Source: Bosea sp. 29B (lineage in GTDB: Bacteria > Pseudomonadota > Alphaproteobacteria > Rhizobiales > Beijerinckiaceae). Taken from it: a DNA stretch of 64,000 nt. Of this stretch, positions 27,915 to 37,605 are shown piece by piece. A program made the position numbers and the translations under genes. Numbering within the stretch: the stretch's first letter is position 1; the number at the start of each line of letters is the position of its first letter. The notes beneath the pieces were generated by a model. That model did not search any database and had not been told where the DNA came from. It saw only the letters and a program-made list of their open reading frames with translations. The stretch lies in the NCBI RefSeq assembly GCF_902506165.1, contig NZ_LR733817.1, forward strand, positions 5,830,184 to 5,894,183, in the 5' to 3' direction.

Positions 27915-28592
27915 TCAGCCCGGCGCCTCGCCGCTGCGCAGCACGTCGGCATAGGCGTCCCAGGCCCGCATGATGTGCCGATGCAGGATCGAATCGAGGT
28001 CGGCCAGGCGCCCGGCCGCAAAGGCCTCGACCATCAGGTGATGCTCGGCCATGGAGCGCTCCTGCTCGCCTTCCAGCGGGACCGAGAGATGCGTGCGCAG
28101 CGCCGCAACGCGGCCGGAGACCCCGCGATAGGCGTTGCCGAGATAGCGGTTGCCGCAATGCTGGAAGAAGACCTCGTGGAAGACAGTGTCGGCCCGGGCA
28201 TAGTCGCGGCGGCTGCCGTTCGCCTGCGCCGCCTCCATGGCCGCGAGCCCATCCTTCATCGCGGCCAGCGCCGCCGCCCGCGCCTTGCTCATGCATTCGC
28301 GCAGGGCCTGCGTCTCCAGCATGTAGCGGAAGACGCAGAGCTCGGAGACGTCCTCCTCGGTCGGCGCGAAGACGAAGGTGCCCTTCTTCGGCACGATCGT
28401 CACCAGCCCCTGCAATTGCAACCGCGCCAGCGCCTCGCGCACCGGCGTGCGGCTGACGCCCAGGGCCTCGCTCAGCGCCTCCTCGGACAAAGTCTCGCCA
28501 AGGCGCATCTCGGCGTCGACGATCGCATCGCGCAGACGCTCCTCGACGATGGCGACCAGTGATTTCGGCTGCTCGACCTTGAGATCAGGCAT
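27915..28592 (-). CDS. GntR-family regulator with FCD ligand domain
   Basis: A 225-residue regulator from [10 protein letters not shown]. The winged helix covers residues ~10-75 ([20 protein letters not shown], then [19 protein letters not shown] as recognition helix). The C-terminal ~140 residues are helical and fit the FCD domain, which usually binds organic acids with a metal; histidines are at [10 protein letters not shown] and in [11 protein letters not shown]. The gene overlaps the end of the upstream lyase gene by 8 bases, so they are one operon. An alternative GTG start is 9 bases earlier. It probably controls the lyase and binding-protein genes through the shared 11-mer. Confidence 0.9.
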   Translation of the reverse strand: MPDLKVEQPKSLVAIVEERLRDAIVDAEMRLGETLSEEALSEALGVSRTPVREALARLQLQGLVTIVPKKGTFVFAPTEEDVSELCVFRYMLETQALRECMSKARAAALAAMKDGLAAMEAAQANGSRRDYARADTVFHEVFFQHCGNRYLGNAYRGVSGRVAALRTHLSVPLEGEQERSMAEHHLMVEAFAAGRLADLDSILHRHIMRAWDAYADVLRSGEAPG

Positions 28593-29421
28593 AGTTGTCA
28601 CGACCCAGGAAAGCCTCGTAGCTCGGCAGGTCGAGCATGGCGGGCTCCAGCCCGCGCGTCGTGCCCGTGCGCTTCAGCTCGCGCGCAAAGGCCGCCATCA
28701 TATGGGCGTAGGCCAGGGTCGAGGCCACCGGATAGCTCAGCACTTTGAAGCCCAGCCGCTCGAAATCCGCCGTCGTCAATGGCGGCACCCTGCCCTCGAC
28801 ATAGTTGAACATCAGCGGCGCCTCGATCTCGCCCAGCGCCCGCTTCATCTCCTCCTCCGACTGCAGCATCTCCAGCAGCACGAGATCGGCGCCGGCCTTC
28901 GCATAGGCCTTGCCGCGCGCGATCGCCTCGTCGAGGCCGAGCGGCAGCCTGGCATCCGAACGGCCGATGATCAGGAAATCCGGATCGCGCCGGGTCGCGA
29001 CAGCGATGCGGATCTTCTCGGCGTGCTCCTCGGGCGTCACCAGCGCCAGCCCCTTCATCGCGCCGCAGCGCTTGGGCGTGACCTGGTCCTCGAGATGGAT
29101 CGCGGCGACGCCTGCGGCCTCGTATTCGGCGACGGTGCGGGCAACGTTGTTGAGGTTGCCATAGCCGGTATCGGCATCGGCGATCAGCGGGACCCTGATC
29201 GCTGCAGCGAGCGCTCGGCCACGCGCCACCATCTCGGTCATGGTCAGGAGGCCGATATCGGGCGCGCCGATCAGGCTGGCGGAGAGGCCGTTGCCGGTCA
29301 TGTAGACCGCCTCGAACCCGGCCTGCTCGATCGCCCTGGCGCCGATGGCGTCATGGCAGCCCGGCGCGACGACGAGGCCGGGCTGGCGCAGCCTGTCGGC
29401 AAGCGAATGGCGGGGACTCAT
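28585..29421 (-). CDS. Isocitrate lyase / PEP mutase family enzyme
   Basis: A 278-residue TIM-barrel enzyme of the ICL/PEPM superfamily. The metal-binding DADTGYGN motif is at about residue 85, and [13 protein letters not shown] supplies the catalytic-loop region where methylisocitrate lyases have KRCGH; here the residue after CG is Ala, not His. That points to a different lyase (for example oxaloacetate decarboxylase or a carboxyphosphonoenolpyruvate-type enzyme) rather than classical 2-methylisocitrate lyase. It is the first gene of an operon with the GntR regulator. Confidence 0.85.
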   Translation of the reverse strand: MSPRHSLADRLRQPGLVVAPGCHDAIGARAIEQAGFEAVYMTGNGLSASLIGAPDIGLLTMTEMVARGRALAAAIRVPLIADADTGYGNLNNVARTVAEYEAAGVAAIHLEDQVTPKRCGAMKGLALVTPEEHAEKIRIAVATRRDPDFLIIGRSDARLPLGLDEAIARGKAYAKAGADLVLLEMLQSEEEMKRALGEIEAPLMFNYVEGRVPPLTTADFERLGFKVLSYPVASTLAYAHMMAAFARELKRTGTTRGLEPAMLDLPSYEAFLGRDNYA

Positions 29422-29436
29422 CGCGATCTCCAGTCC

Positions 29437-29447
29437 GTATGCAAGAT
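29437..29447 (-). promoter_or_regulatory. Candidate GntR operator, site 2
   Basis: The 11-mer GTATGCAAGAT lies 16-26 bases upstream of the lyase start. Here it is part of a dyad GTAT-GCAAG-ATAC. The same 11-mer precedes the solute-binding protein gene. Confidence 0.45.
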
Positions 29448-29523
29448 ACAGGAAGCTGACACGGGACGCTCCGTGACGCCAGCCCTACCCCTCTGCGCCC
29501 ACGGACCGAGGAATGCTGGAATC

Positions 29524-29551
29524 AAAAAGGGCGGCGTTGCCGCCGCCCTTT
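29524..29551 (-). terminator. Intrinsic terminator of tuf
   Basis: On the minus strand AAAGGGCGGCG and CGCCGCCCTTTTT form a perfect 11-base-pair stem with a 4-base loop, followed by TTTTTGATT. It serves the tuf transcript and could act in both directions. Confidence 0.9.
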
Positions 29552-29573
29552 CCCAAATCGCTATGCGCGTCGA

Positions 29574-29606
29574 TCAGGCGATGATCGAAGCGACGACGCC
29601 GGCGCC
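29574..29606 (-). pseudogene. Second copy of the last codons of tuf
   Basis: The 33 bases encode [10 protein letters not shown] and a stop, identical in protein sequence to the end of the intact tuf gene 73 bases upstream but with synonymous differences. No other part of tuf is recognisable here. It looks like the residue of an unequal exchange or gene conversion between tuf copies. Confidence 0.7.
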
Positions 29607-29646
29607 GCAAAGTTTGCGGTTTCCGCGAACGTCGTTGTTGCTTCGA

Positions 29647-30837
<1,191 letters not shown>

Positions 30838-31032
30838 GACACCTTAGTTCCTGACGACGCCCGCGCAGGGCCGGAAAACGCGGTCGCATTAGGGCGTTTT
30901 GGGGCGCGATGCAAGCTGGAGGGCATCAGGGCGACACGCAACCGCCGCAAGCGGCATGGCATCGACCGTTTCCGGTACTATGCTGCCCTCTCTTCTACCG
31001 GCGCTCCACGCGATGAGGCGTCCCGCTGCTCT

Positions 31033-31938
31033 TTAGCGAAACGGCTGCAATCCGCCGGGTGCGAGGCGGAACAGCATACGACTGACCGGATAATCGTCCT
31101 TCATCGCAGCGATCTCTCGCAAGGCCGCGACGGCTTTCGGATCGTCGCCATCGCCGAAGGCGAGCACGCTGCGCCCCGGCATGGCGATCACGACCGTCTT
31201 CGGCAGACGGGGAATGTACTTCCAGGGATTCGGCAGCAGGAGCAGCGAGACGGTGTAGTCCGACGGCTTGAAGTCGAAGGCGCGGATCGCACCGCGAACG
31301 AGGATATCAAACGTCCTGGCGCGGCGTTCGAGATTGGCGAGCGCCGCCTCGAACACGTCCGCATCGCTCAGGCCATAGCGCCGCCCCTCGCCCACCGAAA
31401 CGAAACGGGTGATGCGCGGCAGATCCTGCGCCGGCACGACGATGACGTCGCCGGCGAGCGGCAGATGCAGCAGCTTGCCCTCGGGCACGCCCTGCTTGCG
31501 GGCGAGCGCCGCGAACTCCTCGACATAAGAGCGGTTCTTGAGGACAGGCAGCAGCGCATCGCGGAAGCGGGCGATCTCCGCCGGGCTGGGCTTGTTCGGG
31601 TCGCCATTGGCCGCGACCCGGTCGAGCTTCTGCAAGAGGCTGTCGAAGCCCCGCTGCCTTCCGGCTGCATCGGGCTCGGCGTTGAGCTGGGCCGACAGTC
31701 TCGCCAGCCCGAAGCGCATCTCGGTGCCGCCGGCCATGACGACGAAGTCGCCGCCATCGACACGCGCGCTGCTGATGCCGGTCCGCCCGCGACTGGCCGC
31801 CTGCAGCAGCTCCGCCAATTCGGCCTCGCTGATCAGACGGGCCTCGTTCAACCGTGCCCGATCCAGCGCCCCCACAGGCGCAATCAAGCCCGCCAGGCAC
31901 AGCAATGCCAGCAGGAACGCACGCAACGCGCTGCCCAT
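31033..31938 (-). CDS. Secreted YtpQ/DUF1444-like protein
   Basis: A 301-residue protein with a signal peptide ([19 protein letters not shown], cleavage near VGALD). The segment [20 protein letters not shown], followed by [12 protein letters not shown], resembles the conserved part of DUF1444 (YtpQ) proteins, in which a strand is followed by a polar loop and an AxANL helix. The family has no established reaction. The start at 31938 was chosen because the signal peptide begins there; the frame extends a further 24 codons without function. It is divergent from the SelW-like gene. Confidence 0.6.
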   Translation of the reverse strand: MGSALRAFLLALLCLAGLIAPVGALDRARLNEARLISEAELAELLQAASRGRTGISSARVDGGDFVVMAGGTEMRFGLARLSAQLNAEPDAAGRQRGFDSLLQKLDRVAANGDPNKPSPAEIARFRDALLPVLKNRSYVEEFAALARKQGVPEGKLLHLPLAGDVIVVPAQDLPRITRFVSVGEGRRYGLSDADVFEAALANLERRARTFDILVRGAIRAFDFKPSDYTVSLLLLPNPWKYIPRLPKTVVIAMPGRSVLAFGDGDDPKAVAALREIAAMKDDYPVSRMLFRLAPGGLQPFR

Positions 31939-32084
31939 GAGGCCCCCACCCCATACGTCACGAGTCAATGCTCGCACACAACCTGAGCGAGAGCAATGAC
32001 GCAACGGCACTCGCCCTGGAAGAGGCTGGCGTGCGACACCGGCCGCGGCTTAAGAGAACTCTCCTACTCGTTCAGGATCATCCC

Positions 32085-32396
32085 ATGACCGAACCCAAGC
32101 CCGGCCCGCGCATCGCCATCACCTATTGCAGCATGTGCAACTGGCTGCTCCGCTCCGCCTGGATGGCGCAGGAGCTGTTGCAGACCTTCGGCCAGGATCT
32201 CGGCGAGGTCGTGCTGATCCCGCGCACCGGCGGCATCTTCCAGATCCACTATGACGGCGATCTGATCTGGGATCGCACCGTCGATGGCGGCTTCCCGGAT
32301 GTGAAGCAGCTCAAGCAGCGCGTGCGCGACCGGCTCGATCCCGAGCGCGATCTTGGCCATCTCGACGACCACAAGAAGAAGCTCGTGCAGGGCTGA
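32085..32396 (+). CDS. SelT/SelW/SelH-type thioredoxin-fold protein
   Basis: A 103-residue Rdx-family protein. The redox motif is CSMC in ITYCSMCNWLLRSAWMAQEL; animal relatives have selenocysteine in the second position, whereas this one has cysteine. The following GEVVLIPRTGGIFQIHYDGD and WDRTVDGGFPDVKQLK are typical of bacterial members. Physiological role is poorly defined and probably thiol-redox. The ATG at 32085 matches the family start; the frame is open 39 codons further upstream. Confidence 0.88.
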   Translation: MTEPKPGPRIAITYCSMCNWLLRSAWMAQELLQTFGQDLGEVVLIPRTGGIFQIHYDGDLIWDRTVDGGFPDVKQLKQRVRDRLDPERDLGHLDDHKKKLVQG

Positions 32397-32573
32397 TCAG
32401 AGCCCACACCTGGCATGGGCCTGAAGGCCACCCGGAGGCCTTCTCGAAACTCGCTCCGGCGAGTCGGCTGGCGGTGTTTTCGAGAACCGGAGCGCAGCGG
32501 ACATTGGTCCGTGAGCACCGGAAGCGCAGAAAACGCCGTCAGACGGCCGCTGGAGTAGAGTTTCGGGGCGGCC

Positions 32574-33422
32574 TCAGATGCCGCCGCCGCAATCGCCGGC
32601 CAGGATCTGGTCCATCGAGCGCGAAGGCTCGGCGCAGCCGGCCTCGCCCACCACCTTCGCCGGCACGCCGGCGACGGTGGTGTTGCGCGGCACCGCCGCG
32701 AGCACGACCGAGCCGGCGGCAACCCGAGCGCACTGTCCCACTTCGATATTCCCAAGAATCTTGGCGCCGGCGCCGATTAGCACGCCCTTGCGGATCTTGG
32801 GGTGGCGGTCGCCGCCCTGCTTGCCGGTGCCGCCCAAGGTCACGTCCTGCAGCATCGAGACATTGTCCTCGATCACCGTGGTCTCGCCGACGACGAGGCC
32901 GGTGGCATGGTCGAGGAAGATGCCCTTGCCGATCTTCGCGGCCGGGTTGATGTCGGTCTGGAACACTTCCGACGAGCGGCTCTGCAGATAGAGCGCGAAG
33001 TCGCGCCGATCCTGCCGCCACAGCCAGTTCGCCAGGCGGTGCGTCTGCAGCGCGTGGAAACCCTTGAAATAGAGCACCGGCTCGATCAGCCGATAGCAGG
33101 CGGGGTCGCGGTCGAGCACGGCGAGAACGTCGGCGCGAATGCCCTGCCCGATCTCAGGATCGGCGTCGATCGCCTCGTCGAAGGCCTGCGCAATCAGTTC
33201 GGCCGGCACGGCGCCATGGCCGAGACGCGCCGCGATGCGATGCCCCACCGCCGCCTCGAAGCTCGGCTGGTTCGAGATCGTCGCCAGGATGAAGCTCGCC
33301 ATCGCCGGCTCGCTCACGATCGCCTGCTCGGCCTCGTTGCGCAGCCGCGACCAGACGGGATCGACGCGGTCGAGGCCGGTGGCGGGATCGCGGATCTCGA
33401 TATTCGGGCGCCCGGATGGCAT
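32574..33422 (-). CDS. cysE: Serine O-acetyltransferase
   Basis: CysE makes O-acetylserine from serine and acetyl-CoA, the first step of cysteine synthesis. The 282-residue protein has the N-terminal helical domain (VDPVWSRLRNEAEQAI) and the C-terminal left-handed beta helix with AAKIGKGIFLDHATGLVVGE, which includes the catalytic His. The C-terminus (SMDQILAGDCGGGI) ends in the Ile that normally docks in cysteine synthase. The start at 33422 (MPSGRPNIEI) is preferred to one 11 codons earlier. Two AT-rich dyads lie 140-175 bases upstream. Confidence 0.95.
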   Translation of the reverse strand: MPSGRPNIEIRDPATGLDRVDPVWSRLRNEAEQAIVSEPAMASFILATISNQPSFEAAVGHRIAARLGHGAVPAELIAQAFDEAIDADPEIGQGIRADVLAVLDRDPACYRLIEPVLYFKGFHALQTHRLANWLWRQDRRDFALYLQSRSSEVFQTDINPAAKIGKGIFLDHATGLVVGETTVIEDNVSMLQDVTLGGTGKQGGDRHPKIRKGVLIGAGAKILGNIEVGQCARVAAGSVVLAAVPRNTTVAGVPAKVVGEAGCAEPSRSMDQILAGDCGGGI

Positions 33423-33561
33423 GGCGTTCTCCGCTACGGTTCGCTCGTAGATCAATCTGGTGCGATCAGCTCGCGCCAGAGCACGTGGTGCCGCCTTCTA
33501 GCTGAATCAAGCCGCGAAGAACAAGAATCGATTTGCGAGGCAATAGTCACAAGCCATTGTC

Positions 33562-33599
33562 GTAGAATAATATTCTACTTGAGGAGAATTTTATTCTAC
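33562..33599. promoter_or_regulatory. Two in-phase AT-rich dyads upstream of cysE
   Basis: AGAAT-AAT-ATTCT (33564-33576, within GTAGAATA-A-TATTCTAC) and AGAAT-TTT-ATTCT (33585-33597) are spaced exactly 21 bases apart. The second overlaps the stop codon of the hydrolase gene. They stand out against GC-rich flanks and look like a two-site operator. Confidence 0.5.
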
Positions 33600-34363
33600 G
33601 GACGACGAGCCAGAAACTCGACGACTGCCTGCTTGTGGGTGCGATCGCCGACCGCGAGATTATGGTCGCGCCCTTCGATGGCAAAGCTTTGCGCGCCCGG
33701 GATCAGCGCCGCCAGCTCCGGACCGGAGCCGGAGACGTCGTCCTTCGTGCCGACGCTGACCAGGGTCGGCACGGCGATCTGGCCGACCTCTTCCTTGCTC
33801 AGCGTCTGGCGCGTACCGCGAATGCACGCCGCGAGGGCCCGCAGGTCGCTGCCGGTGTTCTCGGCGAAGGCGCGGAACATGCGCTGCATCGGGTCGGTCA
33901 GATCGGCGAGCGAAGGCGCCTCCATCGCATCGGCGATGCCGAGCGGCAGCCCGACGCCCTCGACGAGATGAATGCCGAGCCCACCGAGCAGGAGCGAGCG
34001 CACGCGCTCGGGGTGGGCGAGCGTCAGATGCGAGGAAATCCGCGCACCCATCGAATAGCCCATAATGTCGGCGCGCTCGATCGAGAGATGGTCCATCAGC
34101 CGGCGCGCATCCTCGGCCATGATGTTCGAGTGATAGGCCTCGGGATCATAGAGCTTCTGGCTGCGGCCATGGCCGCGATTGTCGTAGAGCACGACACGCC
34201 GGCCGGCATGGGTCAGCGTCTTCGTCCACTGCGTGTTGACCCAGTTGACCGCATGGCTCGAGCCGAAGCCATGGATCAGCACGATCGGATCGCCACTACC
34301 TTCACCGGTCGGGGCGAAGTCGAGATAGGCGATGGACACGCCGTCGGAATCGAATGTCTGCAT
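33596..34363 (-). CDS. Alpha/beta hydrolase
   Basis: A 255-residue alpha/beta-hydrolase. The oxyanion region is VLIHGFGSSHAVNWVN, the nucleophile elbow is MGYSMGARIS (Ser in GYSMG), the acid is in VGTKDDVSG and the His is in GRDHNLAVG. Substrate unknown; esterase or lipase-like activity is likely from the family. The ATG at 34363 (MQTFDSDGVSIAY) is the natural start. The frame remains open for more than a kilobase upstream through an unrelated region, which is an artefact of base composition. Confidence 0.9.
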   Translation of the reverse strand: MQTFDSDGVSIAYLDFAPTGEGSGDPIVLIHGFGSSHAVNWVNTQWTKTLTHAGRRVVLYDNRGHGRSQKLYDPEAYHSNIMAEDARRLMDHLSIERADIMGYSMGARISSHLTLAHPERVRSLLLGGLGIHLVEGVGLPLGIADAMEAPSLADLTDPMQRMFRAFAENTGSDLRALAACIRGTRQTLSKEEVGQIAVPTLVSVGTKDDVSGSGPELAALIPGAQSFAIEGRDHNLAVGDRTHKQAVVEFLARRP

Positions 34364-34450
34364 CGGCCCTGCCGCCAAGCTGCTCTGATCTGAGGATTGG
34401 TCTGCCACGACGCAGGGAATTTGGGTAGCGTCCTCGCATATGGGCACTGG

Positions 34451-34556
34451 TCGTCCCGGGCGGAGCGAAGCGGAGACCCGGGACCCATGCCTGAACCTCA
34501 TTCGGAAAAGCTCCGGCATGGATCCCGGATCTTCGCTGCGCTCCGTCCGGGATGAC
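34451..34556. repeat. Interspersed repeat A, copy 1
   Basis: About 106 bases with TCGTCCCGGGCGGAGCG at the left, ATGCCTGAACCTC and GGCATGGATCCCGGAT in the middle, and TCCGGGATGA at the right. The same blocks recur at 43980-44090 and, more diverged, at 52731-52832. All copies are intergenic. Confidence 0.75.
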
Positions 34557-34621
34557 TCGCGCAAGTTGATGAAAGGTGCCCGCCCCTTTCCGCGACGCCG
34601 CGCGCCGCTTATGACGAGACC

Positions 34622-35593
34622 ATGAGCGAGCAAGCCCAATCCTCGGCCGGCGGCCGTATCGAACTGGTCGACCTGGCCCGCGGCATCGCGCTGCTCGCGA
34701 TGTTCGTCTACCACTTCGCCTATGATCTCTCCTACTTCCGGCTGATTCGGGTCGATGTCGTCAGCGACCCCGCCTGGCGCGCCTTTGCCCGGCTGATCGC
34801 CGGCTCCTTCCTGGCGATCGTCGGCTTCAGCCTGGTCCTGGCGACCCAAAAGGGCTTCGACCGCGGCAATTATCTGCGCCGTGTCGCCCTGATCGCCTGC
34901 GCTGCGATCCTCGTCACCTCCGCCACCTGGTTCGCACTGCCGGACGTCTTCATCTTCTTCGGCATCCTCCACCACATCGCGCTGGCGAGCGTGCTGGCCC
35001 TGCCCTTCCTGTTCCTGCCGACACTGGTCATCGCCATCACGGCGGTCATCGTCTTCGCCCTGCCCTTCATCCTCGGTAGTGGCGTCTTCACGCAGGACTG
35101 GCTGTCCTTCCTCGGCTTCGGCCCCTGGCCGCTTACTGCCGATTTCGTTCCGGTCTTCCCCTGGTTCGGCTGTGTGCTCGCGGGCATGGTGCTGGCGCGG
35201 ACAGCTCTGCCGAAGGCGCTGGGCAGTGGCTGGGCGAACTGGCGGGCGACCTCCACTCCGGCCAAGATCATCGTCCTCGGCGGCCGCAACAGCCTGTTCG
35301 TCTATCTCGTCCACCAGCCGCTCTTCATCGGCGCGCTGTTCCTGTTCATGCAGGCGACCGGGCATATGGCCGCGAAGCTGCCGGACGCCGAAGCCGTGCC
35401 GTTCCTGACCGCCTGCCAGCGTTCCTGCACCGGTACCGGCACGCCGAAGGAGATCTGCGAGCGCGTCTGCGGCTGCTCGATGGACGGGCTCAAGCAGGCG
35501 AATCTCTGGGTCAAGGCAATGGCCGACGCGCTCAGTCCGGCGGAAACCGAGCAGGCTCGCGGGATCGGCCAGAGCTGCGCCCGCCAACCCTGA
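34622..35593 (+). CDS. DUF1624 membrane protein (acetyltransferase-like)
   Basis: A 323-residue polytopic membrane protein with about seven to eight helices. The opening RIELVDLARGIALLAMFVYH and the His in FVYHFAYDLS are hallmarks of DUF1624, related to heparan-alpha-glucosaminide N-acetyltransferases that move an acetyl group across the membrane. A helix-flanked RNSLFVYLVHQPLFIG near residue 225 is also typical. The C-terminal ~85 residues contain six cysteines in a short stretch (ACQRSCTG, CERVCGCS), which is unusual and may bind a metal or form disulfides. Confidence 0.8.
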   Translation: MSEQAQSSAGGRIELVDLARGIALLAMFVYHFAYDLSYFRLIRVDVVSDPAWRAFARLIAGSFLAIVGFSLVLATQKGFDRGNYLRRVALIACAAILVTSATWFALPDVFIFFGILHHIALASVLALPFLFLPTLVIAITAVIVFALPFILGSGVFTQDWLSFLGFGPWPLTADFVPVFPWFGCVLAGMVLARTALPKALGSGWANWRATSTPAKIIVLGGRNSLFVYLVHQPLFIGALFLFMQATGHMAAKLPDAEAVPFLTACQRSCTGTGTPKEICERVCGCSMDGLKQANLWVKAMADALSPAETEQARGIGQSCARQP

Positions 35594-35714
35594 TCGCCTC
35601 GCCGCGCGCAGCGGCGACAGGTCACGGCAGCATCGAAGCCGATCTGTCGCGCACACGCTGGCGCGGCCCGCCACGAGCGATTATGGTGCCGCCCAAATCG
35701 CAAGGACGAGAGCT

Positions 35715-35969
35715 ATGGCCGATCACGGCACCCCGCATTTCCACAATGATCCCGGCGTCGCCGTGATCCATGTCGGCGCGCGCGAGTTCATGTGCATCGG
35801 CGCCAAGCCGCCGTTCGACCATCCGCACGTCTTCCTCGACATGGGTTCGGACGATGAGATCGTCTGCCCCTATTGCTCGACGCTGTTCAAATACGAGCCG
35901 TCGATCGGCCATGGCCATTGCAAGCCGGCCGAGTGCGAGTACCACGACACCGCCGCCAAGGCGGCGTGA
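35715..35969 (+). CDS. Zinc-finger protein, zf-CHCC family
   Basis: An 84-residue protein with the zf-CHCC pattern: Cys in REFMCIGAKPPFDHP, His in DHPHVFLD, and a Cys pair in VCPYCSTLFKY. The family resembles the NDUFS6 subunit of complex I and is widespread in alphaproteobacteria. Extra His/Cys residues at the C-terminus (GHGHCKPAECEYHD) are notable. It precedes the monooxygenase gene by 36 bases and may share its transcript. Confidence 0.88.
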   Translation: MADHGTPHFHNDPGVAVIHVGAREFMCIGAKPPFDHPHVFLDMGSDDEIVCPYCSTLFKYEPSIGHGHCKPAECEYHDTAAKAA

Positions 35970-36005
35970 GGACATCCTGCCGGGGGCGCGGCAGGACATG
36001 ACATC

Positions 36006-37202
36006 ATGGCCACTCTCCCGATCCTCATCGCGGGCGCCGGCATCGGCGGCTTGACCGCCGCGATCGCCCTCGCCCGCCGCGGCATTCCCGTCGCCATCGC
36101 CGAGAAGCGCACCCGTTTCGACGAGGCCGGCGCCGGCATCCAGGTCTCGCCCAATGCCGGGCGCGTGCTGGAATCGCTCGATCTCGGCCTGGCCCTGCGC
36201 CGCGCCGCGATTCGGCCCGAGGCACTGGCGATCGGCCATTGGGGCGGCGGCAAGCCGCTGCTCGCCATGCCCTTCGCGCCGCCGGTCGAGGACGCGACGC
36301 CGTCGCGCTCGCTGAAGCGGGCCGACCTGCACCAGCTCCTGCTCGATTCGGCCCGGACCTTGCCGAACATCCGCTGGATCATCGGCCGCGGCCTCGTCGA
36401 TGCGCATGAAACGGAAGCAGGCGTCGCGGTCACGCTCGGCAGCGAGAGCGGTGGAACCGAGACGGTCGAAGCCATGGCCCTGATCGGCGCCGACGGCCTC
36501 TGGTCGCGCGCCCGCGCCCTCGTCGGCGATACAACCGAGCCCGGCTTCACCGGCTGGGAGGCCTGGCGTTCCTTGATTCCCGCGGAAGGCTTGCCGGATG
36601 CGCTACGCCGCCCGGCGGTGGCGCTGCATCTCGGCTCAGCCCGCCATGCGGTGCATTACCCCGTCTCCGGCGGCAAGGAGATCAACCTCGTCCTGATCCG
36701 CGCCGCACGCGAGGCGCAGGCAGGCTGGTCGCGCGAGGGCGAGGCCTCGCAACTGACCGAGATCGCCGGCAATGCCGGCCCCGGCCTGCGCGAACTGATC
36801 GAGCGCGCCCCGAACTGGCGGATCTGGTCGCTCTACGACCGTGCGCCCGCCCGGATGGCGAAGGGCCGCATCGCTTTGCTCGGTGACGCCGCCCATCCGA
36901 TCCTGCCCTTCCTCGCCCAGGGCGCCGCCCTGGCGATCGAGGACGCCGCCGTTCTCGCGCACGAGCTCGCGACAAGACTGGCGAGCGAAGGTGCATCGTC
37001 GGTGCCAGCGGCGCTGGCCGCCTATGCCAAGGCGCGCGGCGAGCGCGCGGCGCGGGTCCAGCAGGCCAGCCGCAAGAATGGCGAGGCCTACCATCTCGGC
37101 CGCCCGTGGAGCTTCGCGCGCGACTTCGCAATGCGCCGCATGGGCCCCGACGGCATGCGCCAGCGCCATGCCTGGATCTACGACTGGCGCGCGCCGGGCT
37201 GA
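36006..37202 (+). CDS. FAD-dependent aromatic-type monooxygenase
   Basis: A 398-residue flavoprotein monooxygenase of the salicylate-hydroxylase/UbiH group. It has the FAD fingerprint IAGAGIGGLTAAIALARRG, an arginine-bearing RSLKRADLHQLLLDSA, and the second FAD motif LLGDAAHPILPFLAQGAALA. This subgroup hydroxylates aromatic acids such as salicylate, but the substrate here is not determined. The stop is followed by a 91-base gap before a small membrane protein gene. Confidence 0.9.
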   Translation: MATLPILIAGAGIGGLTAAIALARRGIPVAIAEKRTRFDEAGAGIQVSPNAGRVLESLDLGLALRRAAIRPEALAIGHWGGGKPLLAMPFAPPVEDATPSRSLKRADLHQLLLDSARTLPNIRWIIGRGLVDAHETEAGVAVTLGSESGGTETVEAMALIGADGLWSRARALVGDTTEPGFTGWEAWRSLIPAEGLPDALRRPAVALHLGSARHAVHYPVSGGKEINLVLIRAAREAQAGWSREGEASQLTEIAGNAGPGLRELIERAPNWRIWSLYDRAPARMAKGRIALLGDAAHPILPFLAQGAALAIEDAAVLAHELATRLASEGASSVPAALAAYAKARGERAARVQQASRKNGEAYHLGRPWSFARDFAMRRMGPDGMRQRHAWIYDWRAPG

Positions 37203-37293
37203 CGAAATCGTCATCGCTTCGGCTCGGCTGATCTCGTCAACGCCGCATTCGCTTCCTAGATTGTCCGCGGGTGACACGAAACGAAACGAGCCA

Positions 37294-37605
37294 ATGATCC
37301 GTATCGACCTCAACAATGCCGCCAGTGCCCGCCTGGTCCGCTTGCCCCGCTGGGCGAGCTGGCTGGTCATGGCCGGAGCCTTTGTCGTCGGCGTGCTGAT
37401 TTTCCTGGTCGCGGCTAGCCTGGCACTGATCCTCGTGCCGCTGGTCATCGCCGGCGGCGCCTTCGCCGCCTGGCAGATGCGCCGCCGCATGCGCGCGGCC
37501 GGCATCGATCCGCAGAACCCCTCCGAGCGCAGGCAGCCCGAGACCGCGCGCGGCGAGATCGTCGACGCCGAATACCGGGTGATCGAGCCCGGCGAGCGGC
37601 GCTAG
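37294..37605 (+). CDS. Small inner-membrane protein
   Basis: A 103-residue protein with one or two membrane helices (residues ~20-60: WLVMAGAFVVGVLIFLVAAS then LALILVPLVIAGGAFAAWQ), a basic loop MRRRMRAAG and a polar tail. Function unknown. The ATG at 37294 is preferred; longer frames upstream overlap the monooxygenase gene. It ends 4 bases inside the convergent PNPOx-like gene. Confidence 0.75.
   Translation: MIRIDLNNAASARLVRLPRWASWLVMAGAFVVGVLIFLVAASLALILVPLVIAGGAFAAWQMRRRMRAAGIDPQNPSERRQPETARGEIVDAEYRVIEPGERR

Noticed and set aside
29461..29646. A second, complete tuf gene downstream
   Set aside because: Only the last 11 codons are duplicated; the sequence before them has no match to tuf.
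32397..32573. A small gene or RNA between the SelW-like gene and cysE
   Set aside because: The stretch has short GC-rich inverted segments but no open frame with a start signal and no known RNA motif.
34364..35674. Extension of the alpha/beta hydrolase frame to a 692-residue protein
   Set aside because: The additional 437 residues run antisense to the DUF1624 gene and are charged low-complexity sequence. The natural start is 34363.
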